Notes: generated by a model not told the origin, from the letters alone. Counted from the stretch's first letter, positions 23,481 to 34,351 are shown. The stretch is 64,000 nt of DNA from Pycnopodia helianthoides (GCA_032158295.1 CM063252.1:15959952-16023951); one strand, 5' to 3'. Numbers and translations: made by a program.

Positions 23481-24137
23481 TTTTCACTTTTTTTTTTACT
23501 TTGAATTTCGGCCATGCAAGAATCAAAACTATACATGCTGTGTAATTGTTTCTTACATTATACACACTTCTCAAAATCTACAGGCCTTGAAATAAAGGCA
23601 AACATACTTCAAAGGATCATTTCCACCACGACCAACTTTACAACCATACCATGTGAGTAAACTGTGTAAATCTGTGCACATTCATACTTCCAATCTAATA
23701 GCAATGATGAACACCCTTTAATGGTACATTCCTTGAACTCTCCTTGTCCTATCTATGGCTGTAGTGCCATATCAAAACACAGCCTATCAATTACTGCCAA
23801 CTGTCTGCGGCTTTCACAGTTGAAAACTTGCCAGTTCCTCTTCAGCTGTACACGTTGTACACAAAACATTTGAACTGAGTGTTACTTGAGCTGCTAATTA
23901 CTACAGCATTCCAACTGGTCTCTTGTCACCGGGAAGCCGGGTACACTCAGCATTCTAGTCGGAAGACAAACCGCTCTAAAATGGACCGGGGTCGTGGGTT
24001 TCAAATCCCACCCCAGTAGGGCCTTTTTTTTTTTGCTTTTTCGCAGGACTGAGGGGAGCATTGAGTATACAGTGCTTATCACACCTCGGCATAGGGTAAA
24101 AAAACCAAAACAATATTCTTAATTGAATAGATGTTAA

Positions 24138-24521
24138 AGGAACATTACAGAGTTGGTTTTGCTAACAAAACAGTTGCTGGCAGTGTAAACACTTTATGTA
24201 ATCCACCATATACATTAAATGACAAACCTGTAGAAGTTTGAGATCGATCAGCCATCTGGGTCACGAGAAAATAGTGAAAAACCGATTACACATTTGCATG
24301 AAATCATATAGATTCAACAAATGAATAAAACGCTCACTGAGCGATAAACTCCAATCGGAAAACTAGTTTGTTCATTTCTCATCAAATATGGCATTTCAGA
24401 CAGAAATATTTCAAGGGATGTTTTCTACTATTCATCATCATAGACTGTGTAAGTTTTATGTAAATCTGTGATAAAAAATATATTTTAAAGTTTTTTTTCT
24501 TACCAATTCTGTAATGTTCCT
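24138..24521. mobile_element. TTAA-flanked MITE, family K1, copy 3
   Basis: Complete element flanked by TTAA at 24134-24137 and 24522-24525. Its interior is inverted relative to the copies at 8168 and 21899: GTTTTGCTAACAAAACAG lies near the left end. Confidence 0.9.
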
Positions 24522-24583
24522 TTAAATTTGCACTGGGATAGAGAATATTATTTGGTTTTGCCCTTTCACTGGTGTGTGTAAAG

Positions 24584-25045
24584 CACTCAGTAATTCCCGA
24601 GTTCTGTGAAAAAAAAAATTCACAGGCATATTACTCGGGTAGGATTTGAACCCACTAAAGCACTCAGTAATTCCCGAGTTCTGTGAAAAAAAAAAATCCA
24701 TAGGCATATTACTCGGGTAGGATTTGAACCCACTAAAGCACTCAGTAATTCGCGAGTTCTGTGAAAAAAAAAATCCACAGGCATATTACTCGGGTAGGAT
24801 TTGAACCCACTAAAGCACTCAGTAATTCCCCGAGTTCTGTGAAAAAAAAATCCACAGGCATATTACTCGGGTAGGATTTGAACCCACTAAAGCACTCAGT
24901 AATTCCCAAGTTCTGTGAAAAAAAAATCCACAGGCATATTACTCGGGTAGGATTTGAACCCACTAAAGCACTCAGTAATTCCCCGAGTTCTGTGAAAAAA
25001 AAATCCCGGGCATATTACTCGGGTAGGATTTGAACCCACGACTTT
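24584..25045 (-). repeat. Tandem array of a 77-bp SINE-S2-derived unit
   Basis: Six units start at 24584, 24661, 24739, 24816, 24893 and 24969. Each contains CACTCAGTAATTCCCGAGTT, an A run of 8-11 and ACTCGGGTAGGATTTGAACC. The last phrase is the reverse complement of a tRNA B box, so the unit is the 3' part of a tRNA-like head plus body. The array joins a full tRNA-like head at 25045-25095. Minus-strand frames through it are an artefact of the tandem units. Confidence 0.92.
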
Positions 25046-25100
25046 TGCCATTCTAGAGCAGATGTCTTACCACCTAGACCACCAAGATTGCCCCATCAGC
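25020..25100 (-). repeat. SINE S2 tRNA-like head
   Basis: On the minus strand: GGTGGTCTAGGTGGTAAGAC (A box side), then GGGTTCAAATCC (B box). Related heads are at 31490-31600 (minus) and 32180-32280 (plus). The acceptor ends do not pair, so it is a SINE head and not a tRNA gene. Confidence 0.8.
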
Positions 25101-25109
25101 TAAAGGCAG

Positions 25110-25785
25110 TTCAAATCCTTTAGTTTAGCAGCGGGTACCGCAACAATTTTAGATGTTAATATTCTGAATCCACGTAGCAACTATTACATAAATCATTGCT
25201 TGTGTCGTCGAGGAAAAGTTAATACTATTTTTCTCACACATACAACATTTTTTCAGACCTTTTGTAAACCACCTTTTTTTTTCTTCAGGACAATTTGTAT
25301 TGATCACAACAATTGATAAGTGTAACCAAAATGTTGATAAAAGCCATTGTACCAGGCGGTGATTCACACTTTTATTGTTCACATTGTCAATGATATAAGC
25401 GAAACCACATCCTTTCCTGGGTCCCTCAAAGAAAATATCATGGCAACTGATGATGTCATCCGGATTAGCCGGCCTTAACGTAGATCTGACTTACTGCTTC
25501 ATGCCATTATGATGTAAATTTGTTGATTGCTGTTTCCAAAACCACATTGACAAAGATAGGGAAATGGCAATACACGTACAGAAATTGACCACATTTCAGC
25601 TCGATGAATCATTTTGCCCACTAGTTAGTGTGAATGTACAAGGTGAAGTTTAGTGGGTGTAATTTGGGACCGGTGTGTAAAACTAAAAATGTGTACCAGT
25701 CACAAATAATCATTAGTAATACAGTATTAAATATATTTCTGGTAATGAAACCAAGGATGCCTCATAAGTGACCTTAATCACTGTG
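25110..25785. other. Non-coding stretch, nothing recognised
   Basis: No exon or delimited repeat. Confidence 0.4.
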
Positions 25786-25789
25786 CTCG

Positions 25790-25970
25790 CAAGCCTGGGG
25801 AACCTGTAAACAAGGGTGCTTGCTCTGTGAACCAGAAACACCGGGTTTTAAACCCCTACTCTTCCACGAAATGTGTTCTGAGTTCTTAGTTTTAAAGTAT
25901 CTTGCTCAAGAACACAAGTGCCACGACCGGGACTCGAACCCATACTCTGCTAATCAAAAACATCAGATCA
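25790..25970 (-). repeat. SINE S1, antisense fragment
   Basis: Contains the reverse complement of the S1 body (GTGAACCAGAAACACCGGG) and of the B box (GGGACTCGAACCCATA at 25930). Confidence 0.75.
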
Positions 25971-25974
25971 TTAA

Positions 25975-26267
25975 CACGTTGACTGCCGCTACGAGTATAT
26001 TCGTAGTAACAGGTGTAACGGATTCTGCCACTACGAGTATACTCGTAGAGAATGAAAGGCTTTTGTATAGTGAATTGAATACACTGGCATCACTGTGAAC
26101 GCAACTTATACGCTTCTGGCAGTGGTGAGCACACATCGTTAAAATTTGTATGCTACAACATGTTGACAAAAAAAAAAGTACCTACTTGGTATGCACGCAT
26201 GCGCACCACACAGGGATGCTTGGCAAATGGGAACGCCCCTTCAAATTTATTACCGGCAGTCAACGTG
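25975..26267. mobile_element. TTAA-flanked MITE, family P1, copy 1
   Basis: The ends are CACGTTGACTGCCG and CGGCAGTCAACGTG, flanked by TTAA at 25971-25974 and 26268-26271. The interior has two close CTACGAGTATA(T/C)(T/A)CGTAG palindromes. The right TTAA is shared with the next element at 26272. A second copy is at 28849-29129. Confidence 0.9.
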
Positions 26268-26271
26268 TTAA

Positions 26272-26493
26272 CCCTCTTGCTGTCTGACCATTCAATACCA
26301 TTCAAGTGGTTTTGAATGATAGATCAACTATGCCAGCCTGAAATATGATACCATGAGGGAATGCATGTACCCAGTACACAGTTAGTTCTGTGCACAAGTT
26401 GTGCCACCGTACACAACCTTGGCAGTCGAATGGTTTCAAATGGTTGGTCAACTCACTGGAAAATGTTGCCAAGAGTCACTGACAGTAGGAGGG
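26272..26493. mobile_element. TTAA-flanked MITE, family P2, copy 1
   Basis: 222 bp with ends CCCTCTTGCTGTCTGACC and GTCACTGACAGTAGGAGGG, flanked by TTAA (26268-26271 and 26494-26497). The CCC terminus plus TTAA target is the piggyBac pattern; no transposase. The copy at 39488-39709 has the same length in reverse orientation. Confidence 0.88.
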
Positions 26494-26794
26494 TTAATGT
26501 GGCTCTCAAGCTTGGCCATGACATGCCACAATATTATATCATAAATATAACAATAAAATTTGGGAAGCTTCCATTGGATTTTTTTTCATTTGTTTTTTTA
26601 TAAGTCTTATGATAACTTTTGAAGGGGCACCAAGACCTACATTGCTTCAGCAGAACATACTGCTTGCGAACACTTTGATGAGCAAAAAATAGCAGGAAAC
26701 CAGTCACAGATCGTACACAAGAAATTGTATTCTGGCTGGTAACCTTAATCTGGTAAGCACAATTTTGCTGTGCTTAGCTACTTTTTGTGCTTAA

Positions 26795-27276
26795 AAGGCA
26801 GTGGAATACTTTTGGTAATTACTCGAGAAAAACATTAACATAAAAACTACTTCATAAAGAACACCTAAAAGCTGCTGATAGTATAAAACATTGTGAGAAA
26901 CGACTCTCTCTGAAGTAATGTAGTTTTTGCAAAGAGGTAATTTCTCACTAAAATATTTGAATCTAAGTAATAATAAAAAATAATAATAAATAGTATTTAG
27001 TATTTAATACGCTCTCCATAGTACAAGTCCTATATCACAGCGTTTACACAAAAATAAATCTAAGATAAGAGGCTTCAGGCATGAATCCTTTCTCAGGCAT
27101 TTGAAAGGAACACAATTCTAAGCAACAAGGGTGGTTTTTTTTTCATTCATTGTTTTCTTGCAACTTTGATGACCAATTGAGCCCAAATTTTCACAGGTTT
27201 GTTAGTCTGTGCATATGTTGGGATACACACCAAGTGAGAATACTGGTCTTTGTCAAACCAAAAGTTCACCCTGCCT
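26795..27276. mobile_element. TTAA-flanked MITE, family K2, copy 2
   Basis: Begins AGGCAGTGGAATACTTTTGG after TTAA (26791-26794) and ends AAAAGTTCACCCTGCCT before TTAA (27277-27280). It is longer than its relatives because of an A/T-rich internal stretch around 26950-27060. The right TTAA is shared with the K1 element that starts at 27281. Confidence 0.78.
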
Positions 27277-27280
27277 TTAA

Positions 27281-27654
27281 AGGAACATTACAGAATTGGT
27301 AAGAGAAAAAAAACTTTTGATCACAGATTTACATAAAACTTACACGGTCTAATGATGATGATAGTAGAAAACATCCCTTGAAATATTTCTGTCTGAAATG
27401 CCATATTTGATGAGAAATGAATAAACTAATTTTCCGATTGGAGTTTATCGCTCAGTGAGCGTTTTATTCATTTGTTGAATCTATGATTTGAATGCAAATG
27501 TGTAATCAGTTTTTCATTATTTTCTCGTGACCCAGATGGCCGATCGATCTCAAACTTCTACAGGTTTGTCAGTTTATGTGTATGGTGGATTACATAAAGT
27601 GTTTACACTGCCAGCAACTGTTTTGTTAGCAAAAAACAATTCTGTAATGTTCCT
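27281..27654. mobile_element. TTAA-flanked MITE, family K1, copy 4
   Basis: The ends are AGGAACATTACAGAATTGG and CAATTCTGTAATGTTCCT. TTAA at 27277-27280 (shared with the K2 copy) and 27655-27658. Same orientation as copies 1 and 2. Confidence 0.9.
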
Positions 27655-27722
27655 TTAAGCAGCTTTATGACACAGGGCCCATGGTCAGAGAGAGAGAGAT
27701 GGCCTCCGCGAAAACTCTAGGC

Positions 27723-27964
27723 CAGGGCCCAATTTCATAGAGCTGCTAAGCACAACAATTTGAAATTTCTTCCTTGATCCTTGATAAAAACAGGGTTACC
27801 AACCAAATTTCCATGTGTTGCATATTGCTTGTTACTGGTATTCAGCTGTTGTTTGCTTATCCTGAAAATCACGTGGAAATTTGGTTGGTAATCCTGTTTT
27901 TATCAATGAAGAAATTTCGTGCTAAGCAAATTGTTGTGCTTAGCAGCTCTACGAAATTGGGCCC
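27723..27964. mobile_element. Fold-back MITE, family H1, copy 2
   Basis: The ends are CAGGGCCCAATTTCATAGAG and CTCTACGAAATTGGGCCCC, with the internal ACCAACCAAATTTCC and CACGTGGAAATTTGGTTGGT pair. Non-coding. Confidence 0.88.
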
Positions 27965-27969
27965 CGCTT

Positions 27970-28840
27970 TCAAATTGACGTGATCAAACCAGCTCGAAAG
28001 AAAGAAAAGTCCCGCCCCTGCCCGCCTGTTTAGTTTCACGAGTATCAATTCAATCACATGACGGCAGCGCGACTTGAACAACAACACATCTGAGATAAGA
28101 TGACAGCGACAAGGTGAAGGTCTTTCACATCGCCTCCTCTTCCACCGAGAACAAAAAACAGAAATTAGGACTAATTGGCTTCCCCGAGAGTGAAGAGATT
28201 CCATTAACAGCCGAAACGGCATTTGTCTTTGTGTATATAAATAAGCTGACGAATATAAAAGATGACATCTTGATTAAAAAATCTAGAGGAGCTTAACAGA
28301 TGGCCAACACTGCCTCAACACAACCCTTACTCCCCAGACAGACAGATCCAAATAAACACTTCAATATTTATACTGTAGTGGGAGTATGGAACGATGCAAA
28401 AATGATTGGTCAATTGATACAAGACGCAAGGTGCATAATTTTGTACCAAATGAGCCGTTTGGTTTTTAACAAACCCCTCTGTAAGAAGGCCTGTACATTC
28501 GTACGTATTATCATTCAACAAGAGGCACACAAAGCAACCAAGTACGGTGAAATTGTTTTCACAAAACCCTGCGTGAAAACCTCTCACATCACATCAAATT
28601 ATAAGTGTATTTTGTTATAATGAATGCAGCGTGAATAATGTGGTCTCAATGTTGCATGTTACACATGCAGGGCTAACCCTTAGTAGTACCTAGCCAGGCA
28701 TACCTTGTCTAGCAAAAACTGCTACAGGCTACATGTGTAGTAAACGATGGTCCCCAGATCTAGACTGTAGAAAGGTGTACAATCATACACAGTCTAGTGA
28801 GACTTCACATTTATTTGAAAAGTGGTCGTAAACCCAAATA
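27970..28840. other. Non-coding stretch, nothing recognised
   Basis: A frame at 28114-28296 has fairly balanced residue composition but no recognisable domain or convincing splice partners, so it is not called. Confidence 0.4.
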
Positions 28841-28848
28841 TCTCTTAA

Positions 28849-29129
28849 CACGTTGACTGCCGCCTACGAGTATATTTGTAGAAACAGGTGTAACCGCTTC
28901 TGCCACTACGAGTATACTCGTAGGGAATGAAAGGGCTTTGTATTGTTATTTAAATACACTGGCATCACTGAGCACGCAACAAATACGCTTCTGGCAGTGG
29001 TGAGGACATGGCATCCTTAGAATGTGTATGTTCAATTTTTTTTGTATAGTAGCTATTTGGTATGCACGCATGCGCACTGCACTTGGCAAATGGGAACGCC
29101 CTACGAATCTATGACCAGCAGTCAACGAG
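28849..29129. mobile_element. TTAA-flanked MITE, family P1, copy 2
   Basis: The ends are CACGTTGACTGCCG and CAGCAGTCAACGAG with TTAA at 28845-28848 and 29130-29133. The right end is slightly diverged. It shares the ACGAGTATACTCGTAGGGAA interior with copy 1. Confidence 0.88.
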
Positions 29130-29292
29130 TTAAAAGGTAATAGTTCCAGGGCAGTATCCCAACCACTCTGAAAAAAAAATGTTCAGAATTCAAGTTACAG
29201 ATCTTTGCAAAATGACAAAATGGACCATGGTTTGGTAAGAGCTTAAATCAGTCAAGTCTGTGAAGTGGTAAGACACCAGCTCTACAATAGAT

Positions 29293-29485
29293 AGTTCCCA
29301 GTAGACGCCATCTTTACGGGCAAAGTGCATTTTGGCTTGCAGGTGCGTCAAGCGCTCAACTTATTTTACGCACCCGCGTTGTTCACTGACCAATCTGATG
29401 AGTTTCGTGAAATGCGCGCGTGTTGCACGCCGTTCTCACACGAAACGCACAGCTGTTTGTTCTAAACTGCCCGTAAAGATGGCCG
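29293..29485. repeat. Fold-back element with GCCATCTTTACGGGC ends
   Basis: GCCATCTTTACGGGC at about 29308-29322 is matched by GCCCGTAAAGATGGC at about 29468-29482. The middle holds CGCACCCGCGTTG and GCGCGCGTGTTGCACGC phrases. Non-coding. Confidence 0.75.
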
Positions 29486-29489
29486 ATTT

Positions 29490-30610
29490 ACATGATACTG
29501 CAACCTATCTATACAGGGGTAATGGCTTCACATCCCACCCGGCCCAATAATGCTAGCCTGTGCATATATAGGGAGAACCTGAAGATTCTCCTGAAGAAAG
29601 GTTACTCTACATTCATACATATGGGCAAAAGACTCAAAGTGCGACTGCACTGGAAGTGGCTAAGGGGTTTTCCAATACCAACTCTGAGTCTCGAGTTAAA
29701 TCTGGGGAATTCCCAGCTGGGCCCAGTTGAGCTCCTTTTAACGCACACAACAGTGCTAATAGCAAATTTCTGCTTCAGGACCATTAACAGCAACCTCGTC
29801 CCCAGGGTGTGTCGAGCAGTAGGAGGTTGACCGCTCTCTCACCCTGGTATTGGATCATTTGTATATATCCAAAAATTGTGGATACGTATGCAAATTAGAA
29901 TAGTCTGGCTGCTTTTCGAAATTCACATCTTCGTCATAGTCTCGCGTCCGGTACAAGATTTAATAACTGTGTACGGTGTAATTCTTCTAGACACTATGAA
30001 TATGGAACATATGCTAATATTGTAAAGTCGCCGCCAATCAGGGTCCAAGTAAGGAGTTTCACTCCCAGGGTTTACTATTGTAACATGGTTGGAAATAGAG
30101 TAAACCATGGGGACGAGGTTGCATTAAGAGTGGTCAAAGTTAAATAAAAATGTCAATCTTTTTTTTTCGAATTTGTCTAGACTAACCTACCCACCCCATA
30201 TTTTCAATTTTTTTAAATATATTGAAAGACAATTCCATACACAGAAGAACAAAGTAATGCCTCAAATGAAACAGATATTATTCTAGATCAATGTTCTACC
30301 AGCTCAGGAATTTTCAGTGGCTTTTTTCTGGCTTCCGGCATGCAAAATAATTCTTTGAAAACAGAAGAGGACATTTTGGCCATTTCCCCCATCGGGCATA
30401 GAGGTTGGCTATTGAAACAAGGTTGACGGATAGGCCCAACACTGACACTGACATAACTGACATAACATACAATCTTGAAGAAGCCACCATGGCCACTGGG
30501 TATTTCTCCCTTAAAAATTATTATCTTAATTTTAAACCGAACTTCGATTTTCAGTTCTTTCTTTTGAATCGCCCACCCACTGTTCCAAAAAAAGGTAGAC
30601 ATTTTCAAAC
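29490..30610. other. Non-coding stretch, nothing recognised
   Basis: Frames on both strands lack recognisable motifs; a 177-codon plus-strand frame (30405-30938) runs into two known MITEs and is rejected. Confidence 0.4.
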
Positions 30611-30619
30611 ATTCATTAT

Positions 30620-31246
30620 TCTAAATGGCCCCTTTGCAAAAATAAGCAGGAAACCAGTCACAGGCAGTACATGTAGTTCGGCTGGTAACCTTAATCTGGT
30701 CTTAAGCAAGATTGTTTTGGCTTCATGTTACTTTTGTGCATTTTTCAGCAGCTCTTTGAAAATGGGACCCCCAAAAAGCAGGAAACCAGTCACAGGCTGT
30801 CTGTGTGACTTGGTACATGCAGTTCGGCTGGTAACCTTAATGCTGGTTTTAAAGGTATTGTACACTTTTGGTAACAGCTCAAAATCAGTGTCCACATTTT
30901 GTGTGATTAAACATATGCATGAAAAAACAAACCTGTGAAAGTTTGAGCTCAATTGGTCATCGAGGTCACGAGAAAATAGTGAAAAGAGATGTTTTCTTTT
31001 TTTTCAAATTATCGCGCGCGATAATTACTGTTGTTTTACTCGTTTCTCAGAAACGATAGCATTTTAGGCAGAAATATTTTAAGGAACCCTTTCTACTGTT
31101 ACTTACTTTAAATCATGTAAGTTATGTGTGAATCTGTGAACATTGTGTTTTTCGATCTTACCAATAGTGTACAGGGCCTTTAAGCCAGGTTGTTTTTGCC
31201 GAGTAACTTTTTGTGATTTAAAAGCAGCTCTATGAAATTGGTCCCT
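30620..31246. mobile_element. H2-type MITE remnants interrupted by K3
   Basis: H2 phrases (AGCAGGAAACCAGTCACAGG, GGCTGGTAACCTTAATCTGG) occur twice in tandem, at 30640-30770 and 30780-30848. The second is split by the K3 element at 30853-31179 and resumes at about 31184 to end GCAGCTCTATGAAATTGGTCC. Confidence 0.72.
30853..31179. mobile_element. TTAA-flanked MITE, family K3, copy 2
   Basis: Reads AGGTATTGTACACTTTTGG to CCAATAGTGTACAGGGCCT between TTAA at 30849-30852 and 31180-31183, inverted relative to 4935-5267. The centre is the palindrome ATTATCGCGCGCGATAAT. It is inserted into an H2 element, so it is the younger of the two. Confidence 0.88.
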
Positions 31247-31426
31247 GACTTTCAGTTTACATAGATTACATGTACATGGTATAGCATCTTTGTGTAAGTA
31301 CTTGGTATACTTACTTTTGCACACGGTGAACAGGGTTTTATGTTTTCTTAATAACAAGGAAGTAAGTATTTTTTTATCATAGATGTTAAATTTGCATCGG
31401 GGATAAAGAATATTATTTGATTTTTA

Positions 31427-31610
31427 CCCTTACACTAATGTGTGTAAAGCACCATATTCTCGGTGCTTTCCCGAGTCCTGAGAAGAAAAGAAATTCCACA
31501 GGGGATGTTACTTGGGAGGGATTCAAACCCACGACCTTTACCATTCTAGAGCAGATGTCTTACCAACTAGACCACTGAGATTTGCCAGAAACTAGAGGCA
31601 GTTTGAATTT
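31427..31610 (-). repeat. SINE S2, antisense
   Basis: The reverse-complement B box GGATTCAAACCC (31519-31530) and A-box side TCTTACCAACTAGACCAC (31557-31574) mark a tRNA-like head on the minus strand, followed by the S2 body with AAGCACCATATTCTCGG. Confidence 0.75.
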
Positions 31611-31645
31611 TATAATTAGGATTTGAAATACAAGACCTGGCTTAA

Positions 31646-32039
31646 AGGAACATTAGGCCTACAGAATTGGTAAGAAAAAAACTTGTAAAATATACTTTTT
31701 GAACACATATTTACATAAAACTTACACGGTCTAATGATTATGATAGTAAAAAACATCCCTTGAAATATTTCTGTCTAAAATGCCATATTTGAGGAGAAAT
31801 GAATTTAAACTAATTTTCCGATTGGAGTTTATCGCTCAGTGAGCGTTTTATTCATTTGTTGAATCTATATGGTTTCATGCAAATGTGTAATCGGTTTTCC
31901 ACTATTTTCTCGTGACCCAGATGGCCGATCGATCTCAAACTTCTACAGGTTTGTCAGTTTATGTATACGGTGGATTACATAAAGTGCTTACACTGCCAGC
32001 AACTGTTTTGTTAGCAAAAAACAATTCTGTACTGTTCCT
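31646..32039. mobile_element. TTAA-flanked MITE, family K1, copy 5
   Basis: Flanked by TTAA at 31642-31645 and 32040-32043. The left end has a 6-bp insertion (GGCCTA) that splits ACATTA-CAGAATTGG. Otherwise a full-length copy. Confidence 0.88.
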
Positions 32040-32179
32040 TTAACTGTATTATTATTATTGAAACATGTAGGCCTACATATATTATTGCCTGTAGGCCTAT
32101 AAGATGTGATACTGTTCAAATAAAATAAACCATTAAACATTCAAATTTGAGCTGCCTCTAGCTACATGTAGGTACCGGG

Positions 32180-32350
32180 CAATCTCAGTGGTCTACATGT
32201 AGTCTGGTAAGACATCTGCTCTAGAATGGCAAAGGTCGTGGGTTCGAATCCCACCCAAGTAATATGTCTGTGAATTTTTTTTTTCCACAGAACTTTAGGA
32301 AAGTACAAGTATGCAGCGCTTTACACAAATCGGTTTTAGGGTAAAAGCCA
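32180..32350 (+). repeat. SINE S2, sense copy
   Basis: The head includes TCTGGTAAGACATCTGCTCT and the B box GGGTTCGAATCCC, then the body TAATATGTCTGTGAATTTTT and CAGCGCTTTACACA. Internal pol III promoter boxes are visible, but the ends do not fold as a tRNA. Confidence 0.8.
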
Positions 32351-32884
32351 AATAATACAAGGAAGTAATGTTCAAACAAAGAAAAGAAAAAAAAGACACT
32401 TCTAAGAAAATAAAGACGACACTGGAAATAACTAAGACGCAGTGTTAGTGTTGTTTGTATATTTAACTCTGGGGCCCTTGGTGGGGGTGAGGTGCAATTG
32501 AAACACTTCATGCACGAAATGAGGAAATTTACGACTTCAAAACTGAAACTGCATTATTTAAAGAGATTATGTGTCACAGCAAAGCCCTAGGGATTAGCAG
32601 CAATAGCCGGATCCACGTACTGTAGGTATGCCTGGAGTACATGTTTGCGGTCTGTGTTGACATTTTCCAATTATATGTTTGCACATTGTTTTGGGAGAGT
32701 TCTGACAAAGTAATCAAGGAATGCAAAACCACATCGGGGATCTTGGCACAAGTTACATGTAACGTATCAGGGGGATACGCGCAAATTACATGCTGATGCA
32801 GACAAATTGCGGCCGATACACACACGCACACACACAACACAATTTTGCTTTTGACTTCGTGAGATCAAATTCACCGAAATCTTT

Positions 32885-33190
32885 AAGATAAAACCATTTA
32901 GTATGGGGTTGAACAAAGAAAAATTGACTAAAGCGGGATTTGAACCAACGACCTCCGGATTAACGTACCGGCGCTCTACCAACTGAGCTATCTAGCCCTA
33001 TATTGGCGGTCTCCCTATTTTGTCAATATCTTTGTTCGGGGTGCCAGTCAGAAGCCATACAACCGTTAACTGCCGTGTAGCCAGGGATCACACCCAAGTT
33101 TACGATACAACCTGGGAAGCAGCAGCCACGGGATCACCTTGAGGGGATGCGACTTTTTTAATTTAAATGTCAAGTAATAAACCACAAGGG
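32885..33190 (-). repeat. Repeat S3 with tRNA-like segment at its 3' end
   Basis: On the minus strand about 230 bp of body (ACCCAGTCAGTTTCCCTTGT to AATAGGGAGACCGCCAA) lead into a tRNA-like block: GGGCTAGATAGCTCAGTTGG, an anticodon loop reading GTT, GGTTCAAATCCCGCT, then an acceptor strand that can pair with GGCTAGA, and TTTTTCTTTGTTCAACCCC. A second copy is at 44960-45285 and a shortened one at 61903-62058. It is either a composite SINE or a dispersed tRNA-Asn-like pseudogene carrying its leader. Confidence 0.65.
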
Positions 33191-33374
33191 AAACTGACTG
33201 GGTAAATTTCAAATAGTATGGGGTTGAACAAAGAAAAATTGACTAGAGCGGGATTTGAACCGTTAATCCGGAGGTCGGTGGTTCAAATCCCGCTCTAGTC
33301 AATTTTTCTTTGTTCAACCCCATACTATTTGAAATTTACCCAGTCAGTTTCCCTTGTGGTTTATTACTTGACAT
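33167..33374. repeat. Perfect 95-bp inverted repeat made of S3 ends
   Basis: The left arm 33167-33261 and right arm 33280-33374 are exact reverse complements by my reading, with an 18-bp loop (33262-33279). Each arm is the end of repeat S3, including GGTTCAAATCCCGCTCTAGT. No mismatches were seen over 95 bp. Confidence 0.92.
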
Positions 33375-33379
33375 AAACC

Positions 33380-34100
33380 CATTTAGAATGCTCCAGTTTG
33401 CACAGTGGTAGGGCTTTTAAAAACCAAGATAAACACCTTGAGGACAGTGTGCTTCGGCCAAACTCAAAAAAAAATTGGGGTCCAGAATTCCCTCCGGTTT
33501 TGAAAAAATTCTGGGTAGAACCCTGCACATTACAAGAAGCAGTGGTACGAAGACAAAAAAAACAGGGGGTGTGGTTCGGGTTCATCTGAACCTACCTACA
33601 TGTAAATGTACATTACAGACTTAATTCTTTTCTCTTCTGTTCCTTAATACAAATTAATCTCTTTGATCAAATATTTCCTGACAAATTGAACTTCCTGACA
33701 AAAGTCATCGATTCATTCATGTTTAAATCGTCAATTTCATTCCGAATCAAATCAGAATTGTAATTAAGTGTGAGTCCACTGCTGGGGGGGGGGGGAGGGG
33801 CCGGTTCCTCCTCAGGCTATCATGTGACTACAACCATACGAAGCAGCAGTTAGGTACAGGCCTGATGCTTTGAAAAGGGCAAGGGCACCACTGGCATTTA
33901 CTCTGAGACAGCTGTTATAAAGGACACCTCTATGAGGAAATTGTCAAATTTTCTATTGGAATTTTTGGTGGGCATCGCGGCATCGACCGGGGGGGGGGGG
34001 GGGGGGGGGGCAACAGAGGCATTGCCATTGTTGCTTCCATGAATTATCCCTGTAGTTGTATATAACAGAACCTTCTCGTGGGAACTGAAGCTAAGATTGT
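33380..34100. other. Non-coding stretch with R fragment and G runs
   Basis: G runs at 33784-33798 and 33989-34010, and a partial R element at about 33870-34055. No exon seen. Confidence 0.5.
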
Positions 34101-34107
34101 CTGCTGC

Positions 34108-34351
34108 CAGGGCCCAATTTCATAGAGCTGCTAAGCAATTTGCTTAGCGTGAAATTTCTCCCTTGATAAAAACGGGGTTACCAACCAAATTTCCGTGTGT
34201 TGCATATTGCTTGTTACTGGTGATCAGCTGTTGTTTGCTTATCCTCAAAAATCACGTGGAAATTTGGTTGGTAATCCTGTTTTTTTATCAATGAAGAAAT
34301 TTCATGCTAAGCAAATTGTTGTGCTTAGCAGCTCTATGAAATTGGGCCCTG
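34108..34351. mobile_element. Fold-back MITE, family H1, copy 3
   Basis: The ends are CAGGGCCCAATTTCATAGAG and CTCTATGAAATTGGGCCCTG, exact complements over 20 bp. The interior matches copies at 13023 and 27723. Confidence 0.9.

Noticed and set aside
24584..25045. CRISPR-like regular array
   Set aside because: The units repeat end to end without unique spacers, and the sequence is SINE-derived in an animal genome.
26272..26493. Assigning P2 firmly to piggyBac
   Set aside because: CCC ends and TTAA fit, but without a transposase or full inverted-repeat consensus it stays at piggyBac-like.
30405..30938. 177-codon plus-strand frame
   Set aside because: It reads through H2 fragments into the K3 element; no domain.
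32930..33000. Functional tRNA-Asn gene
   Set aside because: The acceptor strands pair, but the anticodon and T stems have mismatches, and the block recurs within a dispersed repeat. Treated as tRNA-like until tRNAscan-SE says otherwise.
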